Shown: positions 54,512 through 62,855 of the stretch, piece by piece
Layout of the letters: each line of letters begins with the position of its first letter
Numbering within the stretch: the first letter of the stretch is position 1
Assembly (NCBI RefSeq): GCF_002913045.1
Contig: NZ_PPAF01000038.1
Location: 1-64,000 of the forward strand
Direction of reading: 5' to 3'
From: Campylobacter concisus
Lineage (GTDB): Bacteria > Campylobacterota > Campylobacteria > Campylobacterales > Campylobacteraceae
DNA: 64,000 nucleotides
The notes under the pieces: generated by a model
Told to the model about the DNA's origin: nothing
Database searches by the model: none
Seen by the model: the letters and a program-made list of their open reading frames with translations, nothing else
Made by a program: the position numbers and the translations under genes

Positions 54512-55156
54512 TTAAGAAATTTGCACAAGCTCTTTGTTCTCAAGCTTGTAGGAGCTATCGCATTTTGCTGCTAAATCGTTGTCGTGAGTGACTAGAACAA
54601 GGGCGGCATTGTTTTCATTTATATAGTCAAATAAAACTTGCATCACCTCATTTGCAGTTTGCTTGTCAAGGTTGCCCGTTGGCTCGTCTGCAAAGATGAT
54701 CTTTGGCTTTTTAGTAAGCACTCTAGCGATACTAACGCGCTGCTGCTGACCGCCACTTAGTTCGCCAACTTTTTGGTTCATAACGCTTGAAATTTTAAGC
54801 GCTTCAAGATCATTTTTTTCTATATTTTCACCAGATAAGATACTTGCAAGCTCGATATTTTCATAAGCACTAAATCCTTTAAAAAGATAGTGCGACTGGA
54901 AAATAATGCCAAAATTAAGCCTTCTAATAGCCAAAAGCTCATTTTGAGAAAGCTCGTAGATCGATCTATCTTGATAGATAACCTCGCCAAAATTTGGCTT
55001 CAAAAGTGTTGAAAGTATGTGTAAAAGTGTTGATTTGCCACAACCGCTAATGCCGGTTATCGCGATGCTTTGTTTTTGATTGAGAGTTAAATTTATATTA
55101 TTAAAGAGCGTATAATCATACGCAAAGCCTAGATTAGACGCTCTTAAAATTTCCAT
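54512..55156 (-). CDS. ABC transporter ATP-binding protein, LolD/MacB type
   Basis: 214 residues: Walker A ITGISGCGKSTLL, Q-loop FGIIFQSHYLF, signature LSGGQQQRVSIARVL, Walker B KIIFADEPTGNLD and H-loop LVTHD. The sequence type fits LolD or MacB-like exporters. No permease gene is adjacent; it overlaps tsf by one base and is transcribed after rpsB-tsf. In C. jejuni an ABC ATPase also follows tsf. Confidence 0.85.
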   Translation of the reverse strand: MEILRASNLGFAYDYTLFNNINLTLNQKQSIAITGISGCGKSTLLHILSTLLKPNFGEVIYQDRSIYELSQNELLAIRRLNFGIIFQSHYLFKGFSAYENIELASILSGENIEKNDLEALKISSVMNQKVGELSGGQQQRVSIARVLTKKPKIIFADEPTGNLDKQTANEVMQVLFDYINENNAALVLVTHDNDLAAKCDSSYKLENKELVQIS

Positions 55157-56220
55157 TAGCCTATTTGAGCAGCAACTTCTGCAGCAAAGTCATCTACTTT
55201 TTTCTCTAAGCCTTCGCCAAGCTCGAAACGAACGTATTTTACGATCTCGATCTTGCCGCCAAGCTCTTTGCTCTTCTCTTCGACAACTTGTTCGATAGTC
55301 TTTTTATCGTCCATTACATAAAACTGACCTAAAAGTGTAAGGCGTTGATCAAGCACTGTGTTATCAGCGTAAAATCTCTCGATCTTACCAGGGATGATCT
55401 TATCCCAAATTTTCTCAGGTTTGCCCTCAGCTTTTAACTCTTCTTCAATCGCTTTTGTAGCTTTTGCAAGCTCAGCGTCGCCTATCTGGCAGCGGCTAGC
55501 ATACTCAGGGATGTGGTGAAGTGGCTTGCCTAGGCGTTTTAGCTCTTCATTGTCTTTTTCAAGCTCAGCGCGGAGTGCGATAAATTCTTTCTCAACAAAC
55601 TCTTTATCTAGGTCTTTGTAGCTTATAATGCTTGGCTTCATTGCAGCTGCGTGCATACATAAATTTCTTATAAATTCAGCTGCTTTGTTTGCAACTTCAG
55701 CACTTTCGCAAGCTGCACCGATAAGCACGCCAACACGGCCATTTGAGTGAACATAGCCATTTACCACGCCCTTGTCATCAGCGCTAATTGTCTCAAAGCG
55801 GCGAACTACAAGGTTTTCACCGATAGTTGCGATCTGAGTTTTGAAGTAATCTTCAAATTTAACACCATTTAAAGTGCTTGCGTTTAGCTCTTCAACTGTT
55901 GTTATGCCACTTGATTGGATATGAGCTGTTGCATCTTTTGCAAGTGCTTGAAACTGTGGGTTTCTAGCAACGAAGTCAGTTTCAGAGTTGATCTCGCTGA
56001 TAGTTGCTTTTTTGCATTTTGAGCAAACTTCAACACTTACCAAGCCCTCGCTTGCAAGGCGATCAGCCTTTTTAGCAGCTTGACCAAGACCCTTTTCACG
56101 AAGGATATCAACAGCTTTTTCCATGTCGCCATTTGCTTCGCCAAGTGCCTTTTTGCAGTCCATCATGCCAGCTCCGGTTGATTCGCGGAGCTCTTTTACC
56201 ATTTGTGCAGTTATTTCCAT
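55156..56220 (-). CDS. tsf: translation elongation factor Ts
   Basis: Guanine nucleotide exchange factor for EF-Tu, 354 residues. N-terminal UBA-like helix VKELRESTGAGMMDCKKAL and the TDFVARNPQFQ motif are diagnostic. CSKCKKATISEIN is an unusual Cys pair inserted in the core. Abuts rpsB. Confidence 0.97.
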   Translation of the reverse strand: MEITAQMVKELRESTGAGMMDCKKALGEANGDMEKAVDILREKGLGQAAKKADRLASEGLVSVEVCSKCKKATISEINSETDFVARNPQFQALAKDATAHIQSSGITTVEELNASTLNGVKFEDYFKTQIATIGENLVVRRFETISADDKGVVNGYVHSNGRVGVLIGAACESAEVANKAAEFIRNLCMHAAAMKPSIISYKDLDKEFVEKEFIALRAELEKDNEELKRLGKPLHHIPEYASRCQIGDAELAKATKAIEEELKAEGKPEKIWDKIIPGKIERFYADNTVLDQRLTLLGQFYVMDDKKTIEQVVEEKSKELGGKIEIVKYVRFELGEGLEKKVDDFAAEVAAQIG

Positions 56221-57008
56221 TATTCTTCGTCCTCGCCAAAGTCTTCTTCGCTCATAGCCTCAGCTACAACCGCGTCTTTCTCGTCTTGGCTTACTTCTTC
56301 GCCAGCAACTTGCTCGCCACCATCTTGTTCAAGAAGTGATTTACCTTCGTTGATCGCTTCAGCCATCTCTTGGCAGAAAAGCTGAACAGAGCGGATCGCG
56401 TCGTCGTTTCCTGGGATCGGATAGTCAACAACGTCAGGATCGCAGTTCGTATCGATCGGTGCTACAACTGGAATTTTTAAGCGGTTAGCCTCTTGAACAG
56501 CAATTTTTTCTTTAACTGTATCAACAACGAATATCATATCAGGTAGGCTTTTCATATTGCGGATACCACCAAGAGTTGCGATAAGCTTCTCTTTTTTGCG
56601 GCGAAGCATTAAAGCCTCTTTTTTAGTTAACAAATTTATCGAACCATCTTCTTCCATAGTTTCGATAACTTCTAGTTTGCGGATAGACTGTCGGATAGTG
56701 CCAAAATTTGTCATCATACCACCTAGCCAGCGGTGATTTACATAAGGCATTCCACATTTTTCAGCGTACTCTTTGATGGCGTCGATAGCTTGTTTTTTAG
56801 TGCCAACAAATAGCACTGACTTTCCCTCAGCAGCTGCGTCACGAACGATATTATAAGTGTAGCGGAAGTAGCGGATAGTCTTTTGTAGATCTATAATATA
56901 GATACCTTTTCTCTCGCCAAAGATAAATTTTTTCATCTTTGGGTTCCAGCGGCGTGTTTGGTGACCAAAATGTACGCCACACTCTAATAAATCTCTCATA
57001 GTTACCAT
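56220..57008 (-). CDS. rpsB: 30S ribosomal protein S2
   Basis: 262 residues: [31 protein letters not shown] and [13 protein letters not shown] are conserved S2 blocks. The C-terminal ~35 residues are acidic. The start at 57008 gives three extra residues before MRDLLE; an internal ATG at 56999 is an alternative. The AAGGAG site fits 57008. Confidence 0.97.
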   Translation of the reverse strand: MVTMRDLLECGVHFGHQTRRWNPKMKKFIFGERKGIYIIDLQKTIRYFRYTYNIVRDAAAEGKSVLFVGTKKQAIDAIKEYAEKCGMPYVNHRWLGGMMTNFGTIRQSIRKLEVIETMEEDGSINLLTKKEALMLRRKKEKLIATLGGIRNMKSLPDMIFVVDTVKEKIAVQEANRLKIPVVAPIDTNCDPDVVDYPIPGNDDAIRSVQLFCQEMAEAINEGKSLLEQDGGEQVAGEEVSQDEKDAVVAEAMSEEDFGEDEE

Positions 57009-57124
57009 GAGTTTCTCCTTGTTTTAGGCATTTTGCCTTGAATTTAGTTTTATCCTCCACGACCATTAATACTTTCGCACAACCAAATTTAGGATTGTCG
57101 TGTGTGAAATAAAGGGGGATTATA
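57009..57124 (-). promoter_or_regulatory. rpsB promoter and structured leader
   Basis: TATAAT on the minus strand (57119-57124) predicts a leader of about 104 bases. On the RNA, CACGAC (57097-57102) can pair with GUCGUG (57058-57063), enclosing an ACAA-CC/GG-UUGU stem; a GGCA/UGCC hairpin lies just before the ribosome site. S2 leaders act in feedback control in other bacteria, so an autoregulatory element is plausible. Confidence 0.45.
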
Positions 57125-57153
57125 CTTAAAGTAATATGAATTTAAACTAAAGT

Positions 57154-57369
57154 TTATTTACTTAATTGTGAGTCTTCTTCGATTTTTATTAACTTAGCAA
57201 AAATTTCTACCAATGCTTGCCTTTGTTTGGATGAAATTTCAAACTTCTTAACATTTAAAAGAATGCTTACAAACTCCTCATTTTGTAGCGTTTCTACGCC
57301 AAATTTTCTTGCATTTGTAGTGATTTTTAGCACAAGAGGATTTTTTGATTTAAAGTTTTCGTAAGACAT
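57154..57369 (-). CDS. small hypothetical protein
   Basis: 71 residues from ATG 57369, preceded by an AGAGAAAGA stretch; the longer frame from 57399 has a poorer start. Soluble and Lys-rich (NPLVLKITTNARKFGVETL, EISSKQRQALVEIFAKLIK), with no recognised domain. It lies between rpsB and the DUF4198 gene without overlap. Confidence 0.55.
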   Translation of the reverse strand: MSYENFKSKNPLVLKITTNARKFGVETLQNEEFVSILLNVKKFEISSKQRQALVEIFAKLIKIEEDSQLSK

Positions 57370-57446
57370 TCTTTCTCTACTTTCAAAATTACAAAGCAAT
57401 TATAAAAAATTTATAATAAATTCGGACTCAAATTTATATCAAACTT

Positions 57447-58226
57447 TTATTCTTTTATCTCAAAACTAAGTGTCGTTTTTAACGTCTCTTTATCACACTT
57501 CGCAGCATTTGGATAAGGTCTTTCATAAATCACATCAAATACCCAAAATCCTGGTCTTAGAGCTAACACTTCAGTAATGCCTTGCTCATCAGTCATACCG
57601 TAAAATGCGTGCTTATGGTCTAAAAATCCAGCAAAAATACCAGTTAGCTTAGCTCGCTCTAGCGGCTTTCCATCAGCAAAAACCTGCAATTTAAAAGGCT
57701 TATCTACTCTAAATTCCGCTGGGTTTTGTAGCGGTACGATCTCAATTTTAACTCCAACAGGTTTAGTTACGAAGTCGTTTGTTTCACCTAAATTTAAGAC
57801 TCTCTTAGATGTTATCGTCATCAGCCGACAAATCTGTATATCACTTAGATCCTTTAGATCAAGCTTTGTTTTATCTATTAGCCACTTGCCATCACTACGT
57901 TTTTTAAGCGAATACATAGGATTTTGCTGTGCTAGTAAGATATATGTGCCTTTGTCTAATCTTTCGCCCTCATAGCGGTAGTTCTCGCCACTTTGTGTAA
58001 GCTTCTTTTTGCTACCATCTTTACTTATTACAGTAATTGGCGCAAAAAGATGGACGCGTTCAGCAATAATAGGCTTTAGCTTTGGAAAATCATCGCTATA
58101 ACCCATATTTGCGATAAATTTTCCTAGCTTTTCATCATTAGCTCCATCTACCCAAAACATGTGTGCTTGCACCATATAAAAGGCTCCTGTTAACATAACA
58201 GCGGTCAAAATTTTACCTATTTTCAT
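57447..58226 (-). CDS. DUF4198 secreted protein, possible metal-binding
   Basis: 259 residues with a signal peptide KIGKILTAVMLTGAFYMVQA. Cleavage after QA leaves His as the first mature residue (HMFWVDGAND). DUF4198 proteins are beta-rich periplasmic proteins, and some sit beside nickel or cobalt importers (NikK). Other blocks: RVHLFAPITVISKDGSKK, FKLQVFADGKPLERAKL and ALRPGFWVFDVIYERPYP. No transporter gene is adjacent. The metal role is inferred from family and N-terminal His. Confidence 0.75.
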   Translation of the reverse strand: MKIGKILTAVMLTGAFYMVQAHMFWVDGANDEKLGKFIANMGYSDDFPKLKPIIAERVHLFAPITVISKDGSKKKLTQSGENYRYEGERLDKGTYILLAQQNPMYSLKKRSDGKWLIDKTKLDLKDLSDIQICRLMTITSKRVLNLGETNDFVTKPVGVKIEIVPLQNPAEFRVDKPFKLQVFADGKPLERAKLTGIFAGFLDHKHAFYGMTDEQGITEVLALRPGFWVFDVIYERPYPNAAKCDKETLKTTLSFEIKE

Positions 58227-58381
58227 GATTTTCCTCGTTGTTATTTTTGAGATTTGACGTCAAATTGTAGCTAAAAATTATTATATTTAGCCATTTTTTA
58301 GATCAGATTAAATATCAAAACGTTCAATACAATTTAGCTAGCAAATTTTAACAGGCAAGTAATGAAGCTAAAAATTTGCTT

Positions 58382-59113
58382 TTATTTTTTAGTATTTATT
58401 GATGCAACTCTATTCATCACAAATCCGCAAAAACGCCCGGTCCTGATCTGTTTGCGGTATGAGAATAATTCATCTCTCTCAAAAGTACAACGAGGATTTA
58501 GCCATATTTGCTCTACTCCAAGCTTAGCAAATTCGTCTAATAAAGCTGCGTTTATATCAAATTTTCCATCTTTTTTATATCGGTTAAATTCACCAAGATC
58601 TAGCTTGCCTACTTCGTAGTTTTGCACTTTAATATTTGCGCCTATAAATACGCGTAAATTACTATCGCGACAACCAAACTCACTCGTCATCAGCCCCACT
58701 GCATTTGTGCAAATTTTACTAGTAACACCTGCGCGTCCCGCATGCACAGCTGCGACTACGCCAAGATGTTCATCTATTATCAAAACAGGTGCACAGTCAG
58801 CGACTAAGACGCAAAGCGCCACGCCTTTTAATGATGTTATCACACCATCGCACGGAGGTAGAGTATCGTTAAAATCTTGCAAAATTTCCACTCGATTTGA
58901 GTGGATTTGGTTCATAAATTTTAAATTAATAGGCATAATGCCAAGCGCCGTTGCTAAAATTTTACGATTTTGTGCGACCTTTAGTGGATCATCGCCAACA
59001 TGATCTGCTAAATTTAAGCTCTCATAAGCGCCCTCACTCACACCGCCAAATCTATTTGTAAAGCCAGCTAATACGCCATTTTTATCAAAAACGATCTCCA
59101 AATTTTCACGCAT
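58382..59113 (-). CDS. pgeF: multicopper-type purine nucleosidase / peptidoglycan editing factor (YfiH, laccase domain)
   Basis: Start at ATG 59113 (243 residues, MRENLEIVFDKNGVLAGF), 10 bases after ribE; the longer frame overlaps ribE. The family signature is seen in FTNRFGGVSEGAYESLNL, the zinc ligands in CDGVITS with CVLVADCAPVLI and AAVHAGRAGVTSKI. YfiH proteins remove wrong residues from UDP-MurNAc peptides or act as purine nucleoside enzymes. The C-terminus ends FSYRKQIRTGRFCGFVMN. Confidence 0.88.
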   Translation of the reverse strand: MRENLEIVFDKNGVLAGFTNRFGGVSEGAYESLNLADHVGDDPLKVAQNRKILATALGIMPINLKFMNQIHSNRVEILQDFNDTLPPCDGVITSLKGVALCVLVADCAPVLIIDEHLGVVAAVHAGRAGVTSKICTNAVGLMTSEFGCRDSNLRVFIGANIKVQNYEVGKLDLGEFNRYKKDGKFDINAALLDEFAKLGVEQIWLNPRCTFERDELFSYRKQIRTGRFCGFVMNRVASINTKK

Positions 59114-59123
59114 CTTCGCTCGC

Positions 59124-59738
59124 TTAGTAGAGGCTCGAAATTCTCTCGACTTCATCCCAGCTAAGGCTGCCATTTTGCTTAGCTTCAAGCATCCTAGCCA
59201 CGTAGCGAGCCAGCAGATCGCTCTCGATATTTACGCGTCTGCCCACTTTAAAAGTGCCAAAAAGGCTATCTCTAAAAGTGATGGGTATGATAGTTAGCCT
59301 TATACCCTTTGACAAAATTTCATTTATCGTAAGGCTCACACCCTCAACGCCCACTGAGCCCTTGTTTGCCATCAGAGCCATCGCCTCTCGCGGTAGATCG
59401 ATGTAAAAATCAACGCCATTTTCATGCTTTTTTATAGCTGAGATCACGCCGATAAAGTCGATGTGGCCCTGCATCAAATGCCCATCTACTCGCTCTCCAA
59501 GTTTCATCGCAGGCTCGATATGCACCTTACCAGTTAAATTTTCAACCGCGACATTTGCTCTGCTTTCTGCGCTTAGCTCCACACTAAAGCCATCATCATA
59601 TAGTTTTGTCACACTTAAGCAAGCGCCATTTACTGCGATACTATCGCCTAAATTTGGGCGAAATTTAGCCTTTAGCCTTAATACATTTTGCGAGTAGCTA
59701 ACGATCTCGGCAAGCTCCCTGATTAAGCCATTAAACAT
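59124..59738 (-). CDS. ribE: riboflavin synthase alpha chain
   Basis: 204 residues with two lumazine-binding repeats. It begins MFNGLIRELAEIVS (canonical MFTGIIxE), the first repeat has GDSIAVNGACLSVT, and the second has GSVGVEGVSLTINEI. Makes riboflavin from two lumazine molecules. Followed by pgeF. Upstream, 59739-60009 has no gene and no clear signal beyond A+T-rich DNA. Confidence 0.93.
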   Translation of the reverse strand: MFNGLIRELAEIVSYSQNVLRLKAKFRPNLGDSIAVNGACLSVTKLYDDGFSVELSAESRANVAVENLTGKVHIEPAMKLGERVDGHLMQGHIDFIGVISAIKKHENGVDFYIDLPREAMALMANKGSVGVEGVSLTINEILSKGIRLTIIPITFRDSLFGTFKVGRRVNIESDLLARYVARMLEAKQNGSLSWDEVERISSLY

Positions 59739-60009
59739 ATTTTGCCTTTAAAATTTTTTGAAGATTTTACTAAATTTTGCCTAAATTTGGGTATTAGCAT
59801 ATTTAATTATTTTCTATATTCAAGTAGATGGCAGGAATGGAGAAACTTTTAGTAGTAGCGTCAAGAATATTAGTAAAAATTTGGTGGCAAGCTACTTATT
59901 TAGAAAAATTTATTAGGCAAGTCTGGTGTAAAACTTTGCTATAAATTTTAGATAGCATGCCAAAATCAACAAATACTCTATGAATAAAAATAATATTTAT
60001 TTTTCAGCA

Positions 60010-60861
60010 TTAGCTTGTCTGTAAGATCAGCCACGTTTTGCTAAAATCGCGCACTAACAGATCATCTCTCTTTATCCACAGATAAATTCTGCCCTCTCCG
60101 TCCCAGTCCATGTCGCCCTCATCATCACTATCTATCTGTAAAAGTAGTTGCCACTGGGCAACATTTTTCTCAAATTCTGCTATTCTTGGGTGGTGATAAG
60201 CACTACTATCACCGCAACTAAGCCCATTTGTAACTAGCTCACACTCTAGCTCCATACCATCTTGGACATTATCGGAGTGCCCAAGGAGCTTATTTTCTTT
60301 AGCCTGCCAGCTTGGCTCAATAACCTCATGATAGGCCTCCCACTCAGCTTCACTAATTTTACTAAATGGCATAATTGAGCTTTGTAAATTTGGCAAATTT
60401 ATCTCATTTTCAAAGCTAAGCAAGCGCGCATTAAATGTAAAATTTTCTCCCTCTAAGCTCTCCGCTCTCCTGCGAGAAAGTGGCCCATGATTTACATCAG
60501 AAAAGATCACTGCAAAGCCATTTTTATCGGTAGGATCATAGCCCCAAATACGCAAATTTCTATCATAAAAAAGATAGAGCATACCACTTTTTGGCAGTAG
60601 TGAGTCAATGTCAAATTTGCTAGCTTCAGCAAAATTTATCTGTGCCACAAAACTTAAAGCGCCATTTTCATTTGAAGGCCATGATAAACCATCTGGTAGA
60701 TCTGGCGAACCGCCAAATTTAGACGCTCCAACGGCGATATCATCGTCATTTTTAGCTTGCGTATCTATCCTTATGGCATTTCTTGCTAGTGGCGATAAAA
60801 GTTTAAAAAGTTCATCCAGCCCACGTTCTTTACAACCTTTAGAAATTTTTGCAATATCCAT
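60010..60861 (-). CDS. DUF1963 (YwqG-like) protein
   Basis: Start at ATG 60861 (283 residues), preceded by AGAGGAAAAT; the longer frame only overlaps the neighbouring gene. DUF1963 marks: FGGSPDLPDGLSWPSNENG, LSFVAQINFAEASKFD, LPKSGMLYLFYD and WQLLLQIDSDDEGDMDWDG near the end. YwqG-type proteins are cytoplasmic and often lie near contact-dependent or polymorphic toxin genes, which suggests immunity roles. It follows the CbrC-type gene by 10 bases. Confidence 0.8.
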   Translation of the reverse strand: MDIAKISKGCKERGLDELFKLLSPLARNAIRIDTQAKNDDDIAVGASKFGGSPDLPDGLSWPSNENGALSFVAQINFAEASKFDIDSLLPKSGMLYLFYDRNLRIWGYDPTDKNGFAVIFSDVNHGPLSRRRAESLEGENFTFNARLLSFENEINLPNLQSSIMPFSKISEAEWEAYHEVIEPSWQAKENKLLGHSDNVQDGMELECELVTNGLSCGDSSAYHHPRIAEFEKNVAQWQLLLQIDSDDEGDMDWDGEGRIYLWIKRDDLLVRDFSKTWLILQTS

Positions 60862-60871
60862 ATTTTCCTCT

Positions 60872-61726
60872 TTAACAAGCATCACCGTATATATGATACT
60901 TCTTACAATGCAAACAACGAAACAAATATCCAGCAATATCGCCAGCTTTAACAAGATGTTCGCGTAGCATTTTATCGTCATACTCGGCTCTTTTTGCATA
61001 GTCCTCAAAGACATCGTCTGCTATACCCATTTCTTCAAGCTCTTTTGTGCCAACGTCACCTAAAAATTCGCAATAATCATCACAACAAGCTATCCAATGC
61101 TCGCCCTGCCAGCTCTCGTAGCCCGGGGTTCTTCTAAAGAGTTCGTCATCCTTTTTAGCATCACTTGTATTTAGTTTGTCAGCATCTTGCACAAATGTAG
61201 CGTCAAATTTCTTAGCAGCCTTACCACTAGAAATACAAGTAGGACAAAGATACGAAATATCTTGCTCGCAATAAATGCTACCGTTATAATAAACTTCAGT
61301 ATCTTTGCCGCAGCACTCACACACTATATTCATATCATCTTTAAATGCGCCGGTTCTTAAAGGATTGGGATGGTAAATAAATTTTGGCAGCGTAGTGGCT
61401 TTGTCTTTTTGAGCTAAAATTTGACCTCTACTTTTTGGGCGAGGCAGCGCCCATTTATCATTTTCGTCAATGAATTGCACTAGATAGCCAAGTGTCTTTA
61501 GCTGTTTTTTATCACTTTTGTCATGTATTTTTAAAAGTAAGTCGTAAGCACTCTTTCTCATAGATAAAAGCTGATAAACATCGACCAAAACATACTTTGC
61601 GCAAATGTCATCACAATTTTCCAACTCTTCTTTAAACTGATAGAGTGCCTCAATACTAGAAGCATTGCCATTATTTTTATAATATTCTTTTGAAAGAGTG
61701 ATATATTTTTCTTGAAATTTATTCAT
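60872..61726 (-). CDS. CbrC/UPF0167 family protein
   Basis: 284 residues. The last ~190 match the CbrC (YieJ) family: LPKFIYHPNPLRTGAFKDD, CECCGKDTEVYYNGSIYC, YLCPTCISSGKAAKKFDATF, RTPGYESWQGEHWIACC and CEFLGDVG, with Cys pairs that may bind zinc. The N-terminal ~95 residues are helical. In E. coli CbrC is linked to colicin E2 tolerance. With the DUF1963 gene it forms a two-gene unit with its own upstream gap (61727-61918, no gene). Confidence 0.8.
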   Translation of the reverse strand: MNKFQEKYITLSKEYYKNNGNASSIEALYQFKEELENCDDICAKYVLVDVYQLLSMRKSAYDLLLKIHDKSDKKQLKTLGYLVQFIDENDKWALPRPKSRGQILAQKDKATTLPKFIYHPNPLRTGAFKDDMNIVCECCGKDTEVYYNGSIYCEQDISYLCPTCISSGKAAKKFDATFVQDADKLNTSDAKKDDELFRRTPGYESWQGEHWIACCDDYCEFLGDVGTKELEEMGIADDVFEDYAKRAEYDDKMLREHLVKAGDIAGYLFRCLHCKKYHIYGDAC

Positions 61727-61918
61727 TAATATTCTTTATATGGATTTGACATTAACAATTTTAGTGTTTAAATCTTAAAGATAAAAAAGCTAGTGTAAAA
61801 ATTATGGCTGTTAAAACTATTAAATTTATATCGATTTTTAAATTATTTTAGTATTTTGGTAGATGATGCCACAAACAAATTTGATAAGTATTCTTATAAA
61901 ATTGTTGTGACTATAAAT

Positions 61919-62854
61919 TTATTCTTCAAATGCTCCGATAGAGAGAATTTTTTCTATTCTTTTTGCAACAAGATCATTTATATCAAGCTTTTCAAGCTCA
62001 GCTAGCTCTGAGATAAAATAATTTGCAAGTGCTTTTGCAGCACCATCTTTATCTCTATGGGCTCCATTTATCGGTTCATCTATAACAGCATCAATCAGTG
62101 ATAGACTTTTTAAATCATCAGCTGTTATTTTCATAGATTTTGTAGCTTGTTCCTGTTTAGCTGGGTCATTCCAAAGTATTGCTGCACAGCCTTCTGGAGA
62201 GATAACTGAAAACACAGAATTTTTCATCATAGCAAGTCTATCAGCCACACCTATAGCTAAAGCACCACCACTTCCACCTTCGCCTATGACAACAGCAATT
62301 ATTGGAGTTTTTAAATTTGCAAACTCAAACAAATTTCTAGCTATAGCTTCACTTTGTCCTCGCTCTTCAGCTCCAACACCTGGATATGCGCCTGGAGTGT
62401 CTATGAGAAATAAAATGGGTAGATTAAATTTCTCAGCCATTTTTGCAACTCTAAGAGCTTTGCGATAACCCTCAGGATGAGGCATACCAAAATTTCTTCT
62501 TAATTTGTTTTTAGTGCCACGTCCTTTTTGCTCGCCTATAACGACAGTCTTTTTGCCTCCGATATAGCCGATGTAGCAAACTATCGCTGGATCATCTCTA
62601 AATGCCCTATCTCCATGAATCTCATATCCATCAATCAAAAACGCATTAATATAATCAATAGAATATGGTCTATCTGGATGACGAGCAAGTTGCAAACGTT
62701 GATATTCGTTTAAATTTTTATATATTTTTGATATCTCTTTAGATAAATTCTTATTTAAAATTTCAACAGCATGTTCATCGCCTCTGATCTTAGCATTTGC
62801 TATATCTTCATCAATTTGTTTTATGCTTTTTTCAAAATCTAAATAATTTGACAT
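61919..62854 (-). CDS. accA: acetyl-CoA carboxylase carboxyltransferase, alpha subunit
   Basis: 311 residues. The N-terminal helix bundle is followed by the crotonase-fold core: [43 protein letters not shown] and [18 protein letters not shown]. Transfers carboxyl from biotin to acetyl-CoA. One base separates it from fabF. Confidence 0.97.
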   Translation of the reverse strand: MSNYLDFEKSIKQIDEDIANAKIRGDEHAVEILNKNLSKEISKIYKNLNEYQRLQLARHPDRPYSIDYINAFLIDGYEIHGDRAFRDDPAIVCYIGYIGGKKTVVIGEQKGRGTKNKLRRNFGMPHPEGYRKALRVAKMAEKFNLPILFLIDTPGAYPGVGAEERGQSEAIARNLFEFANLKTPIIAVVIGEGGSGGALAIGVADRLAMMKNSVFSVISPEGCAAILWNDPAKQEQATKSMKITADDLKSLSLIDAVIDEPINGAHRDKDGAAKALANYFISELAELEKLDINDLVAKRIEKILSIGAFEE

Positions 62855-62855
62855 C

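Noticed and set aside
57009-57066. Short upstream open frame before rpsB (nine codons, running into the rpsB start)
   Set aside because: No ribosome binding site at proper distance; probably chance.
60862-61014. N-terminal membrane segment of the DUF1963 protein
   Set aside because: The hydrophobic stretch is out-of-frame CbrC-gene sequence; the ATG at 60861 has a good ribosome site and fits the family start.
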